Assembly: GCA_937872405.1 (NCBI GenBank)
Contig: CALMSP010000265.1
Location: 1-35,764, forward strand
Source: an uncultured Saprospiraceae bacterium
GTDB lineage: Bacteria > Bacteroidota > Bacteroidia > Chitinophagales > Saprospiraceae
Direction: 5' to 3'
DNA: 35,764 bases
Notes under the pieces: model-generated
Seen by the model: only the letters and a program-made list of their open reading frames with translations
Databases searched by the model: none
What the model was told of the DNA's origin: nothing
Shown here: positions 1 to 9,227 of the stretch, in pieces
Layout: every line of letters starts with the position of its first letter
How positions within the stretch are numbered: the first letter of the stretch is position 1
Made by a program: the position numbers and the translations under genes

Positions 1-587
1 AAGCCCTATCGGATTCGCTCATCAAGCTCTCCATCGAATCTGTACAAGTGAATGTAATCCATCGGGCGGTAGGTGCTATCACCGAATCGGATGTGCTACT
101 GGCTTCTGCTTCTGATGCTATCATTATTGGCTTCCAGGTGCGCCCTTCGTCGAATGCGCGCAAACTGGCAGAGAAAGAAGGCGTAGAAATCAAGCTCTAT
201 TCCATCATTTACGAGGCGATCGAGGAAATCAAGATGGCAATCGAGGGGATGCTCGAACCCACAAAAGAAGAGCGAATCATCGCGCAGGTGGAGGTTCGGG
301 AAGTCTATAAAATTAGCAAGGTGGGTACCATCGCAGGTTGCTATGTGCAAGAAGGCAAAATCACTCGGAACACCAGCGTGCGCGTCATCCGCGACGGCAT
401 TGTAATCTATCCTACGCGAGAAGGGGCAGCTGGCAAAATCGGTTCGCTCAAGCGCTTCAAAGAGGATATGAAAGAGGTGAAAGCAGGCTTAGAATGTGGT
501 ATTTCGATTGATAATTTCAATGATATTAAAGTCGGCGATATTATAGAAGGCTTTGAAATTATTGAAATAAAACAAAAATTGTCGTAA
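1..587 (+). CDS. infB: Translation initiation factor IF-2, C-terminal part (5' end outside window)
   Basis: This is the last 194 codons of IF-2, the GTPase that places initiator fMet-tRNA on the 30S subunit and promotes 50S joining. The frame is open from base 3, so the gene begins upstream of the window. The sequence shows the domain III to IV transition typical of IF-2: [20 protein letters not shown], then a long helix ([17 protein letters not shown]), then the C-terminal beta barrel that binds fMet-tRNA ([20 protein letters not shown] and [20 protein letters not shown]). The G domain lies outside the window. It ends with TAA at 585-587. The next gene starts about 160 bp later on the same strand, and rbfA or truB, common downstream neighbours in other phyla, are not there. 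Identification is secure. Confidence 0.96.
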   Translation, partial: ALSDSLIKLSIESVQVNVIHRAVGAITESDVLLASASDAIIIGFQVRPSSNARKLAEKEGVEIKLYSIIYEAIEEIKMAIEGMLEPTKEERIIAQVEVREVYKISKVGTIAGCYVQEGKITRNTSVRVIRDGIVIYPTREGAAGKIGSLKRFKEDMKEVKAGLECGISIDNFNDIKVGDIIEGFEIIEIKQKLS

Positions 588-749
588 TATTTCAATCATA
601 ATTATATCTGATTATTTAGTAGTGTTGTAATATTCGCAATGTTTATTAATGGTGTCAGACCCTTATTTCGTTTGATGAAAGCATGGCTGACAGTTGCCCT
701 TTCATCGAACGTCGTTGGCAACTTTTCCTATCAAAACACTAAAGTATTT

Positions 750-1307
750 ATGGCTTTTACGGAATCTACCATGCTGCCGCTGGGTACGCTCGCACCCGAC
801 TTTGAGTTGCCGGATACCGTATCTGGGCAGATGATCCACCTACGCGATATCGCCTCCGATAAGGCGACTGTTGTCATGTTTCTTTGCAACCACTGTCCTT
901 ACGTGATTCACGTCAACCCGGAAATTGTGCGGGTAACGCACGATTACCAATCTAAAGGTGTAGCTTTTGTGGGCATCAGCTCGAACGATGCTGAAAACTA
1001 CCCAGAGGACGCACCGGACAAAATGAAGATACAAGCGGAACAGGTTGGTTATACATTCCCTTATCTGTACGACGAAACGCAAGCCGTAGCCCGAGCCTAC
1101 GATGCAGCTTGTACCCCTGATTTTTATATATTTGATAAGCACTTGAAACTGGCGTATCGCGGCCGATTGGATGGAGCACGCCCTAAAAATGAACTGCCGC
1201 TGACGGGTGCCGATTTGCGCGTGGCACTTGATGCCGTGCTTGCCGAACAGGCCGTGCCAGAACCCCAATACCCAAGCGGTGGCTGCAATATCAAGTGGAA
1301 AAACTGA
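750..1307 (+). CDS. Thioredoxin-fold (AhpC/TSA-like redoxin) protein
   Basis: A 185-aa redoxin-type thioredoxin-fold protein. The N-terminal LGTLAPDFELPDTVSG is the usual AhpC/TSA entry strand. It is followed by the redox motif CNHC (C46, C49) in FLCNHCPYV, and by a cis-proline loop CTPDFYIFD (C121, P123). The C-terminus PSGGCNIKWK, with C179, is characteristic of this widespread cytoplasmic family, usually annotated thioredoxin family protein. Known biology suggests a thiol-disulphide oxidoreductase or peroxidase-like role; the substrate is not known. The frame is open back to an ATG at 639, but the upstream 37 residues are not family-like, so the ATG at 750 is preferred. There is no signal peptide from that start. 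The glycosyltransferase gene follows after 73 bp and may be co-transcribed. Confidence 0.88.
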   Translation: MAFTESTMLPLGTLAPDFELPDTVSGQMIHLRDIASDKATVVMFLCNHCPYVIHVNPEIVRVTHDYQSKGVAFVGISSNDAENYPEDAPDKMKIQAEQVGYTFPYLYDETQAVARAYDAACTPDFYIFDKHLKLAYRGRLDGARPKNELPLTGADLRVALDAVLAEQAVPEPQYPSGGCNIKWKN

Positions 1308-1380
1308 ACCGGCACGAACTACTGAAAGAAGTATAACCGATGCCGCTTTTGTGGTCTGCCCTAACGATGAATCGCTTTGC

Positions 1381-2505
1381 ATGTATCGAATCGGATTTGA
1401 TGCCAAACGCCTATTTCACAATTACACGGGCCTTGGCAATTATAGTCGGACTTTAGTACACAACCTGGCTACCTGCTACCCAGAGCACGCTTATCATTTA
1501 TACACGCCGAGCCTAAAGTCGCATAGTGAAATACAATCTTTTCTGGGGCAGCCGCCTTACCACATCCATACCGCAACGGGCCCCTTCAGGGCTTACTGGC
1601 GCACCATCGGCATTTTGAAGGACTTGCGCCGCCACCAGGTGCAGCTCTACCATGGCCTAAGCCATGAAATTCCAATTGGCATTCACCGGCAGGGTATCCC
1701 CAGTATTGTTACAATCCACGATCTGGTATTCAAACATTATCCGTCGCATTTTCCTTGGCTCGATCGGCAATTGTACGATTTTAAATTTCGGTACGCCTGT
1801 CGGCACAGCAACTTGATCATCGCAATCAGTGAAAGTACGCGAAAGGATATTGTTGAATTTTATAATATTCCAGCCGAAAAAGTAGCCGTGGTGTATCAGT
1901 CGTGCCACGAACGCTTTCTGGAACAGCATTCGCCGGAAACCCGCATGGCCGTTCTACAGAAATACCAATTACCTACGGATTATCTTCTGTATGTTGGCGC
2001 GCTAATCGAGCGAAAAAACCTATTGGGTATTGTGCAAGCAATGGAACACCTACCCCCCGATTTGCAGTTGCCACTGGTGGTGATTGGAAATGGCGGCGCT
2101 TACAAACGCAAAGTACAGGCGTACATAGCGCGCAAGAGGATGGAGCGGCAGGTTTTATTCGTTGATGCTAAGTTTGAAGACATGCCAGCGCTGTATCAAC
2201 AAGCACGTATTTTCATCTATCCTTCTGTGTATGAGGGTTTTGGAATTCCAGTATTAGAATCGTTGTGCAGCGGTCCCCCCGTTATCACCTCTAATGTATC
2301 GTCTTTACCGGAGGCCGCCGGGCCAGATTCTTGGCTGGTTGACCCAACGCAGCCCCAAGAAATCGCTGCCGGTATGGAGGCTATTTTGAGTAGCGAAACG
2401 CTCCGCGCACGTATGATTGCGCAAGGGCTTACTTATGCGCAGCACTTTCGCGGTGAGGTGTTGGCGCAGCAGTTGATGCAAATATATCTTACGTTGTTGA
2501 AATAA
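1381..2505 (+). CDS. Glycosyltransferase family 4 (group 1) protein
   Basis: A 374-aa GT-B fold glycosyltransferase, likely using a nucleotide-sugar donor and acting at the cytoplasmic face of the membrane in glycan or exopolysaccharide assembly. The acceptor is unknown. Residues 1-30 contain the acceptor-side glycine loop GLGNYSRTL. The middle has VTIHDLVFKHYP and IIAISESTRKDI. The C-terminal Rossmann domain starts near LLYVGALIERKN and carries the EX7E motif YEGFGIPVLES (E285 and E293), which binds the donor in retaining GT4 enzymes. An upstream in-frame start at 1207 would overlap the thioredoxin-like gene and encode unrelated residues, so the ATG at 1381 (MYRIGFDAKR) is chosen. It stands alone with no other polysaccharide genes nearby, so the pathway cannot be assigned. 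Confidence 0.9.
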   Translation: MYRIGFDAKRLFHNYTGLGNYSRTLVHNLATCYPEHAYHLYTPSLKSHSEIQSFLGQPPYHIHTATGPFRAYWRTIGILKDLRRHQVQLYHGLSHEIPIGIHRQGIPSIVTIHDLVFKHYPSHFPWLDRQLYDFKFRYACRHSNLIIAISESTRKDIVEFYNIPAEKVAVVYQSCHERFLEQHSPETRMAVLQKYQLPTDYLLYVGALIERKNLLGIVQAMEHLPPDLQLPLVVIGNGGAYKRKVQAYIARKRMERQVLFVDAKFEDMPALYQQARIFIYPSVYEGFGIPVLESLCSGPPVITSNVSSLPEAAGPDSWLVDPTQPQEIAAGMEAILSSETLRARMIAQGLTYAQHFRGEVLAQQLMQIYLTLLK

Positions 2506-2543
2506 ATAAAACACTGTTTGACAGGTTATTATGTTCTAAGCTA

Positions 2544-2560
2544 CCCTTTGTTAAAAAGGG
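2544..2560 (+). terminator. Weak hairpin after the glycosyltransferase gene
   Basis: CCCTTT and AAAGGG form a 6-bp stem around a 5-nt loop, 39 bp after the glycosyltransferase stop codon. The following sequence is only moderately T-rich (cattccattatttt), so this is a possible weak terminator, not a convincing one. Confidence 0.25.
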
Positions 2561-2598
2561 CATTCCATTATTTTCGAGCAGCTGCTTTTCCCGTTTTA

Positions 2599-2697
2599 TA
2601 ATACCCTTTTCAATTGGAAATGACGTATTTGTTCTCAAAAGCCTGTTTTTCAATGCTTTATAAAATCCAAAATCGGACGTCTAAAAATCGTAAATGG
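2599..2697 (+). repeat. Intergenic repeat, copy A (inverse of copy B at 15417-15518)
   Basis: A 99-bp non-coding segment just past the stop of the minus-strand T9SS gene. Its reverse complement reappears at 15417-15518 after secA. Aligned by hand there are 91 matching positions, 6 mismatches and four small gaps, so the similarity is far beyond chance. It starts TAATACCCTTTTCAATTG and ends ATCGTAAATGG. No terminal inverted repeat or target duplication is evident. The core TTTTCAATTGGAAA is nearly palindromic. It could be a dispersed intergenic element such as a REP or MITE-like unit, or an untranslated RNA element. Confidence 0.75.
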
Positions 2698-2709
2698 AAC
2701 AAAGCGGTC

Positions 2710-4320
2710 TTATCGCAATACCAACGGGAGGGTCTGGCTGCTCGTTGCGGTGCGCAACTGTATGTAATAAAGCCCTTTAGGCAAATGCCCAAGCGACAGT
2801 TCGCGTGTAGTGGTACGATGCCATAGGCGGATTCCAGCGGCATTAAACAAGCTGATTTCAAAATCTAAGGCTTCCGTCGCTATCCATACTTGGTCGTGCG
2901 CAGGATTCGGGAAAATGGAAAAGGTAAGTACGGCGAGGCTTTGAGCACTTGTGGACGTGATTGGCGGCCCACCCAATACCCCCAAAAAAATGTTGAAACC
3001 CGAAGACGTACTGAGCGTTTGTGTATCAAATGTTGCGGCGCCATTGAAGCTACCGGTCACTGCTATCCCATGCTGTGGGTGTGCTGCGATGCGGAACGGG
3101 AATACACTTTGCGTAGCCTCAATTCGTTGTGCCCATTGGCAGGTAAGCGTGGTATCGAAGGCTGCCACAAATCCGCCCAGTGCATTTCCTGCATCCCACT
3201 GGAATCCATCGAATGCCATCCGCCCTTGGTAAAATCCGGTTACAAGGAGTTGATGCGCTCGAAGCGATAGAGACGTAGCTTGTTGTATTAAGTTGCCGCC
3301 TAATGCTCTGGCTTTCAGTGGAATACCATCGGGGCTATATTGTAATATAAAAAAATCAGGATTGCCAGTCGCACTTTGAATAACCAACGACTCACTCAGG
3401 CGCATCACGCCAACGAAGTAACCGGTGAGCCATATCTGATCGGTAGCATCTATCACCAACGCAGTTACATCTTTATCAAAAACCCCGCCGCCCCTGCGTG
3501 CCCAAAGTGCCTGCCCGTCGTGCCGAATTCGCGCCAAAAACATATCTCGGTCGGATGTATTAGCAACCAAAATAGTGTCCGCGATGTGGGTTATTTCATT
3601 GAAAAAACCTGCAATGATCGCATCGCCATTGCTCGTGATGCCGATCGCCATAGCACGGGTATCACCAGAAAGCCCCTGCCGCAGTGCCCAGTGCAGCTGC
3701 CCTTCCGGCGACAATTTGATAACAAATAAATCGGTTTGTCCGGCAGCAACCAATATGGTATCCGCCACAAACAAGGAATCAGAGAAGTAGCCAGTAAGCC
3801 ATATGTTGCCTTCGGTATCGCAGACGGCATCGCTCGTGCTTTTAATCGCCTGTCCGTCAATGCTTTGTGCCCAAAGCACAGCACCTACTGAAGTATATTT
3901 GGCCACAAAAAGCGCCTTCGGATTGCGTTGTGTGCTTAGCTGAATGGTGTCGAAATCACCGGTTATCCAGTAGCTGCCCGCACAAATCAAGTTGCCCACA
4001 GCATCTGTAGCGATATTCGCCAGTTCATCTTCCTGAGCACTACCCGCCCGCCCGGCCCAAGCGATGGAGCCATCCGCTTGGCGTAGCGCCATAAAAATAT
4101 CCGATGCACCGCGCGCCGTAAGGGTTTGGGTGCCCCAAGTGATACGTTGATCGAATACGCCCGCCAGCCAGAGCGAGCCGTCGGCATTCCAAATCAGCCC
4201 TTTACCAATATCGTTGCCTGGGCCGCCCCACTGCTGCGCACGCATCCACTGTTGCGCATTCGCGGGCGCTGGCCAAAGCATCCAACAACACCATAAAAAG
4301 AGAAGCCGTTTTGTCATCAT
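2710..4320 (-). CDS. Secreted beta-propeller-like protein with T9SS type A sorting domain
   Basis: A 536-aa exported protein. Residues 1-22 form a signal peptide with a hydrophobic core ending PAPANA before QQ. The body (about 25-450) is built of repeats of roughly 50-60 residues with the recurrent pattern G-D-I/A-W-L-T-G-Y/F-F ... D-x-F-x-x-x-x-xx-G-x-x-x-W-A, as in SBBP/beta-propeller domains; examples are GNIWLTGYFSDSLF and GDAIIAGFFNEITH. The last 80 residues are a T9SS type A sorting domain: FSIFPNPAHDQVWIA, then ISLFNAAGIRLWH, then LPKGLYYIQL. By known T9SS biology it is moved across the outer membrane, the tail is cleaved, and it is anchored at the surface or released. The function of the propeller is unknown. 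The start is the ATG at 4320; it is divergent from the acyl-CoA ligase gene. Confidence 0.9.
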   Translation of the reverse strand: MMTKRLLFLWCCWMLWPAPANAQQWMRAQQWGGPGNDIGKGLIWNADGSLWLAGVFDQRITWGTQTLTARGASDIFMALRQADGSIAWAGRAGSAQEDELANIATDAVGNLICAGSYWITGDFDTIQLSTQRNPKALFVAKYTSVGAVLWAQSIDGQAIKSTSDAVCDTEGNIWLTGYFSDSLFVADTILVAAGQTDLFVIKLSPEGQLHWALRQGLSGDTRAMAIGITSNGDAIIAGFFNEITHIADTILVANTSDRDMFLARIRHDGQALWARRGGGVFDKDVTALVIDATDQIWLTGYFVGVMRLSESLVIQSATGNPDFFILQYSPDGIPLKARALGGNLIQQATSLSLRAHQLLVTGFYQGRMAFDGFQWDAGNALGGFVAAFDTTLTCQWAQRIEATQSVFPFRIAAHPQHGIAVTGSFNGAATFDTQTLSTSSGFNIFLGVLGGPPITSTSAQSLAVLTFSIFPNPAHDQVWIATEALDFEISLFNAAGIRLWHRTTTRELSLGHLPKGLYYIQLRTATSSQTLPLVLR

Positions 4321-4605
4321 TTACAATAACACCGCGCCGGCCTTGCGGTTGAGGGGTGCTCCTCAAAGAATCGTCGTGTGGTGTACGATTTTCACATTAA
4401 ATTTTATAATGATATTTTTAAGATTGATTATCAATGGATGCAAGTGATTTTGTAAAAATAAAGAGAGGGCGGCAAACCAAATAATATACATTTTTAAGGC
4501 AAAATGCTTTTCTTTGCAGAAGAAAAATGCTTATTTTCAAGGGTTCTAAAATGAAATTTTGCGAAACTTTTTTGTTACAGTAGAAACAACTTAAACCACA
4601 AAACG

Positions 4606-6282
4606 ATGAGTGAACAACGTCCATGGCTCAAAAATTACCCTAATGGGGTGCCTGCCAATATCAATGTAGAAGAATACCAGACGCTGGTGCAAATGCTTGA
4701 AGAGGTATTCAAAAAGTTTTCGGGAAAACCAGCATTTTCATGCATGGGTAAAGAGCTGACTTTCAGCCAGGTAGAGGAAATGTCGCGCAATTTTGGTGCT
4801 TATTTGCACGCACGAGGGCTGGAACCTGGCGACCGCATTGCCCTGATGATGCCCAACCTACTGCAATATCCGATTGCATTATTTGGCGCGCTGCGGGCCG
4901 GCCTTACAGTCGTGAATACCAACCCGCTGTACACCCCACGCGAAATGCTGCACCAGTTTAATGACTCTGGAGCGAAGGCCATTGTTATTGCAGAAAATTT
5001 TGCTTCTAATTTGCAAAAAATTCTACCCGACACGTCCATTAAAACGGTGATCACGACCAGCATTGGTGAGATGTTGAGCTTTCCTAAGCGGGCCATTGTA
5101 AATTTTGTTGTGCGCTCCGTGAAAAAAATGGTACCGAAATATGATATTTCTAATACCGTTACGCTGCGGGAAGCTATTGCCCAGGGTAAAAAATTCTCTA
5201 TCAAACCAATTAGCAGCAGCCCAGACGACGTCATATTCTTGCAATATACTGGCGGCACTACGGGGGTATCAAAAGGGGCTATGCTCACCAATCGCAACAT
5301 CGTAGCTAATATGCTGCAAATGCGCGCTTGGATGTCGCCCTACTTGCGCGAAGGGCAGGAAGTGGCACTTTGTCCGCTGCCTTTGTACCATATTTTTGCC
5401 CTTACGGTCAACTGCTTCGGGCTAATGTCCACAGGAGGTTTGAACGTGCTGGTGACCAATGCCCGCGACATTGCATCGGTGATTAAGGCTATGAAATCCT
5501 ACCCAGTGTCGGTGGTATCGGGTCTTAATACTTTATTCAACGCCATGATGAATCACCCAGAGTTTACGAGCATTGATTTTAGCCATTTGAAAGTGACCGT
5601 AGCCGGTGGTATGGCCCTGCAACGCCCCGTAGCGGAGCGCTGGCAAAAGCTCACGGGCTGCTTTTTGGCTGAAGGCTATGGTATGACCGAATCCTCGCCG
5701 GTGATCACCGCCAATCCATTTGATGTTGCTCATGGACGCATCGGCACGATTGGGCTACCGATGCCTTCTACTGATGTACGTATTGTGGATGAAAGCGGCG
5801 TCGTGCTTGGCCCAGGAGGCGTTGGCGAGATACAAGCCAAGGGACCGCAGGTAATGAAAGGCTATTACAACCGCCCAGATGCTACCGCCGAAACCATTGT
5901 GGACGGCTGGCTCTGTACTGGCGATATTGGTCTGATGGAAGAAGATGGCTTCTTCAAAATTGTGGATCGGAAGAAGGATATGATTCTGGTGTCGGGTTTC
6001 AATGTTTATCCGAATGAAATTGAAGAAGTGATTGTCGGACATCCAAAAGTGTTGGAAGCAGCGGCTGTCGGTATGCCGGACGCCAAATCGGGCGAGGTGG
6101 TAAAGGTATTCGTTGTCAAAAAAGATAACTCGCTGACCGAACGGGAACTGCTCGAATATTGCCGCGAGAATATGACGGGTTACAAAGTGCCCAAGCATGT
6201 TGAATTCCGACAAGACCTGCCCAAAACCAATGTAGGTAAGATATTGCGCCGCGCACTGCGCGACGAAGCGGTGAAAGCGTAA
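4606..6282 (+). CDS. fadD: Long-chain fatty acid--CoA ligase (AMP-forming)
   Basis: A 558-aa adenylate-forming enzyme that activates fatty acids as acyl-AMP and then acyl-CoA for beta-oxidation or lipid synthesis. All ANL superfamily motifs are visible: the P-loop YTGGTTGVSKG (214-224), EGYGMTE (356-362), WLCTGDIG (435-442) with the ribose-binding Asp, the hinge DRKKD (from D454), and the catalytic lysine in NVGKILRR (K545). Length and the N-terminal region PWLKNYPNGVPANINV match FadD proteins closely. The ATG at 4606 is preceded by an A-rich stretch and no clear Shine-Dalgarno. It is followed by a strong terminator at 6332-6374, so it is probably monocistronic. Exact chain length preference cannot be read from sequence. 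Confidence 0.94.
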   Translation: MSEQRPWLKNYPNGVPANINVEEYQTLVQMLEEVFKKFSGKPAFSCMGKELTFSQVEEMSRNFGAYLHARGLEPGDRIALMMPNLLQYPIALFGALRAGLTVVNTNPLYTPREMLHQFNDSGAKAIVIAENFASNLQKILPDTSIKTVITTSIGEMLSFPKRAIVNFVVRSVKKMVPKYDISNTVTLREAIAQGKKFSIKPISSSPDDVIFLQYTGGTTGVSKGAMLTNRNIVANMLQMRAWMSPYLREGQEVALCPLPLYHIFALTVNCFGLMSTGGLNVLVTNARDIASVIKAMKSYPVSVVSGLNTLFNAMMNHPEFTSIDFSHLKVTVAGGMALQRPVAERWQKLTGCFLAEGYGMTESSPVITANPFDVAHGRIGTIGLPMPSTDVRIVDESGVVLGPGGVGEIQAKGPQVMKGYYNRPDATAETIVDGWLCTGDIGLMEEDGFFKIVDRKKDMILVSGFNVYPNEIEEVIVGHPKVLEAAAVGMPDAKSGEVVKVFVVKKDNSLTERELLEYCRENMTGYKVPKHVEFRQDLPKTNVGKILRRALRDEAVKA

Positions 6283-6331
6283 GCGCCTACGATACAATTT
6301 CTTTGATGCCGCACAGACAGACGCTGTGCTT

Positions 6332-6374
6332 GCCAGACCAAGCGTTGTTGCACGGTTGGTCTGGCTTTCTTTTG
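6332..6374 (+). terminator. Rho-independent terminator of the acyl-CoA ligase gene
   Basis: A perfect 10-bp stem, GCCAGACCAA (6332-6341) pairing with TTGGTCTGGC (6356-6365), closes a 14-nt loop and is followed by TTTCTTTT. It lies 50 bp beyond the stop codon of the acyl-CoA ligase gene. Confidence 0.85.
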
Positions 6375-6457
6375 CGGAAAGCAAATAGCAGTTTTTCGAG
6401 CAAGTCGAAATATAACTTATTTTAACACAAAATGTTTTTTATTTTAAAAAAACCTTG

Positions 6458-6465
6458 TACTTTTG
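6458..6465 (+). promoter_or_regulatory. Probable -7 promoter box (TACTTTTG) for the penicillin-binding protein gene
   Basis: TACTTTTG matches the Bacteroidota housekeeping -7 consensus TAnnTTTG exactly. A T-rich tract containing TGTTTTTT lies about 20 bp upstream at the -33 position. It follows the terminator at 6332-6374 and precedes the gene by about 100 bp. Confidence 0.5.
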
Positions 6466-6566
6466 TTGTATGTCGGGATGTTATCTGATGAAATATTTAT
6501 TTCACAAGCTGCGTTGAATAGCATGGCTGATGTAGATACTCCGGCAATTATGATTACCTTTCCAAC

Positions 6567-9080
6567 ATGAGTAAAAAAACGGGTTTTTCTGATAAAATGT
6601 GGCAAGCGCTGTACATGCGCTGGCAGCAATTGCTTCAAAATGTGCCCAGTTGGCCCGCCAACGTCCGGCAGTGGCTGGGCGAACCTGCCAACCGCCGACT
6701 ACTGCTGCGCCTGAGTGGCTACCTGGCAGCTACCGCTTTCACGGCATTTTTTACCTTAGCGATATTGGTATATTGGGGCGCTTTCGGGAAGCTGCCTACC
6801 TACAGTGAGCTACGCGATATTCGCAATCACAATGCTTCCGTTGTGCTGGCAGAGGATGGCGTTATATTAGGCAAGTATTACATTCAAAATCGCGTCAATG
6901 CGGGTATGGATGAAATTGCGGCGCACATCATCCATGCGCTAATCGCTACCGAAGATGCCCGATTCTTAGAGCACCGAGGCATTGATTTGCGTGCTTGGCT
7001 GCGCGTGTTGGTCAAATCTATTCTTCTGATGGACGATTCTGCTGGCGGCGGTAGCACCCTCAGTCAGCAATTAGCCAAAAACCTATATCCTCGTCGCTCG
7101 TATCCGGTGCTTTCCACACTGATTAACAAAATGCGGGAAACCTTCACCGCTCGACGCTTGGAGCTTACGTACAGCAAAGAAGAGCTATTGAATTTGTATC
7201 TCAACACAGTACCTTTCGGCGAAAATATTTATGGCATCAAGGTAGCCGCGCAACGCTTTTTTAATACATCCCCCAGGCGCCTTCGTCCAGAACAAGCAGC
7301 ACTGCTGATCGGAATGCTAAAAGGCAATACGATTTATAATCCGGTACGACATCCTGATAATGCTTTGCAACGCCGCAACATAGTGCTGAGTCAAATGGAA
7401 AAATATGGCTATCTGACATCGGAAGCCAGCGATTCGCTACGGCAACTGCCTTTGTCCATACAATATCATAAGGAAGGACACAATGAGGGGCTGGCGACTT
7501 ATTTCCGCGAACTCTTACGCTTGGAAGTAGAACAAATTCTCAAAAAACACTTCAAACCAGATGGCTCACCTTACAATCTTTATACCGATGGATTGAAAAT
7601 TTACACAACCATCCACAGCCGAATGCAGCGCTACGCGGAGGCCGCCGTGGGCGAGCACATGTCAAAGCTACAACAGGATTTTTTTGATAATTGGAAGGGT
7701 CAGAAAAAACTACCCTGGGAGGATGCACAACTCGTGCGCAGTGCAATGCAGCGTTCTGATCGCTACAAATCCTTGAAAGCGCAAGGCTATTCGGAAGCTA
7801 AAATTACGGAAATTTTTAATACACCGATACGGATGCGCCTGTTCCATTGGGAAAAAGGAGAAGAAGAACGCGAGCTTAGCCCCTTGGATTCGATCAAATA
7901 CTACCTCGCCATACTTAATGCTGGGATGCTTGCAGCCGAACCCAATACCGGGTTGGTGCGTGCTTGGGTCGGGGGCATTGACCACCGATATTTCCAGTAT
8001 GACCATGTAAAATCGCGCAGACAAACGGGTTCTACCTTCAAACCAATAGTGTATGCTGCCGCGTTGCAAAGTGGTATGCTGCCCTGCGAATACATTGCCA
8101 ACGAACAAATTACCTACCCAGAGTACAACAACTGGCAGCCGCGCAATGCCGATGGCGAATACGGCGGCGCTTACTCCATGGAAGGGGCATTGGCTCGCTC
8201 GGTCAATTCGGTGTCCGTAGCGCTGGTGATGCAAACGGGCATCGAACCCGTGCGACAACTTGCCAAAGCAATGGGCATTGAGCATACGATCCCACGAGAA
8301 CCCTCCATTGCGCTGGGTACAGCGGAAGCATCCTTGTATGAAATGGTGCGCGCCTACGCAACGATTGCTAATCGTGGGGAGCGGCCAGAATTACACTATA
8401 TAGATCGCATTGAAACCGCTGATGGTAAAATATTGGTGCAATTTGAGCGCCCCAATCCACGCCAATTTCCGGCTGTTATGGACAGCGACAACGCCGATAT
8501 GCTCATTCGGATGATGCAAGCAGTGGTCAATCAAGGTACGGGGCGCCGGCTGCGCGCAGAATTTGGTTTGAACAATGACATTGCTGGCAAAACCGGAACA
8601 ACGCAAAACAACTCCGACGGGTGGTTTGTCGGCTTCACGCCAAAATTAGTCGTAGGGGTATGGGTAGGTGCCGAGACGCCTAAAGTACATTTTCGGACGA
8701 CTCGCGCAGGGCAGGGTGGGGCATCGGCATTGCCTATTTTGGGGCGTTTTCTACGCTACACCAACGCCGATACCGCTTTGAAAGACTGGCGATGGGGAAA
8801 GTTCGCGCCCCCATCAGAGGAATTGTTAGCCCTCATGCAATGCCCCCATTTTTTAGAAGAAATGCCCACTTTTGTTAATGACTACGAACAGTCCGACACA
8901 ACTTCCGGGTTCTTCCAGCGTCTATTTCACAACCTCCGCAAAAAAGATAACGAAATAGACCACGAGGCTATGAATAGTACCCTACCGCGCCACAAATCTG
9001 ATGATATTTACGAATCGGATAAGAGCCGCGAGCAGCGCAAAGCATTTTGGAGCAAAAAACTTTTTGGCAATGACCAATGA
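6567..9080 (+). CDS. Class A penicillin-binding protein 1A (transglycosylase/transpeptidase)
   Basis: An 837-aa bifunctional peptidoglycan synthase. A short cytoplasmic tail is followed by one membrane segment at about residues 50-72. The GT51 glycosyltransferase domain shows ATEDARFLEHRG with catalytic E129, GGGSTLSQQLAKNLYP (161-175), and LLNLYLNTVPFGENIYG. The transpeptidase domain shows the three penicillin-binding motifs: STFK (active-site S489, K492), SVN (S545-N547) and KTGTT (K675-T679). It polymerises lipid II into glycan strands and cross-links the stem peptides in the periplasm. The C-terminal 70 residues are polar and low in conservation. The start is the ATG at 6567; the gene seems monocistronic and ends convergent with hemL. 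Confidence 0.95.
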   Translation: MSKKTGFSDKMWQALYMRWQQLLQNVPSWPANVRQWLGEPANRRLLLRLSGYLAATAFTAFFTLAILVYWGAFGKLPTYSELRDIRNHNASVVLAEDGVILGKYYIQNRVNAGMDEIAAHIIHALIATEDARFLEHRGIDLRAWLRVLVKSILLMDDSAGGGSTLSQQLAKNLYPRRSYPVLSTLINKMRETFTARRLELTYSKEELLNLYLNTVPFGENIYGIKVAAQRFFNTSPRRLRPEQAALLIGMLKGNTIYNPVRHPDNALQRRNIVLSQMEKYGYLTSEASDSLRQLPLSIQYHKEGHNEGLATYFRELLRLEVEQILKKHFKPDGSPYNLYTDGLKIYTTIHSRMQRYAEAAVGEHMSKLQQDFFDNWKGQKKLPWEDAQLVRSAMQRSDRYKSLKAQGYSEAKITEIFNTPIRMRLFHWEKGEEERELSPLDSIKYYLAILNAGMLAAEPNTGLVRAWVGGIDHRYFQYDHVKSRRQTGSTFKPIVYAAALQSGMLPCEYIANEQITYPEYNNWQPRNADGEYGGAYSMEGALARSVNSVSVALVMQTGIEPVRQLAKAMGIEHTIPREPSIALGTAEASLYEMVRAYATIANRGERPELHYIDRIETADGKILVQFERPNPRQFPAVMDSDNADMLIRMMQAVVNQGTGRRLRAEFGLNNDIAGKTGTTQNNSDGWFVGFTPKLVVGVWVGAETPKVHFRTTRAGQGGASALPILGRFLRYTNADTALKDWRWGKFAPPSEELLALMQCPHFLEEMPTFVNDYEQSDTTSGFFQRLFHNLRKKDNEIDHEAMNSTLPRHKSDDIYESDKSREQRKAFWSKKLFGNDQ

Positions 9081-9186
9081 GTATGATAGCATTTGCCATG
9101 TACGATTCTGTAAAAATGATCTGTGTTTTCGAATATCACAGAATGCTTTTCAATGGTTTCATTATCAGCATTTTAAAAATAAAAAA

Positions 9187-9200
9187 ATCAAACATTTGAT
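9187..9200. other. Short dyad between convergent genes
   Basis: ATCAAA and TTTGAT form a 6-bp perfect dyad with a 2-nt loop, flanked by an A-run on one side and T-rich sequence on the other. It lies in the 147-bp gap between the converging penicillin-binding protein and hemL genes. It may act as a weak bidirectional terminator. Confidence 0.25.
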
Positions 9201-9227
9201 CATTTTCGCATAAAATGGCACATCACA

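Noticed and set aside
840..1406. Long antisense reading frame opposite the thioredoxin-like gene
   Set aside because: Its sequence is low in family likeness and lies opposite a clear redoxin gene; it is a shadow.
5755..6384. 209-codon minus-strand frame opposite the acyl-CoA ligase gene
   Set aside because: It covers the conserved 3' half of the ligase gene in antisense and shows His/Phe/Asn-rich shadow composition.
7710..8285. 191-codon minus-strand frame opposite the penicillin-binding protein gene
   Set aside because: Shadow of the transpeptidase domain coding sequence.
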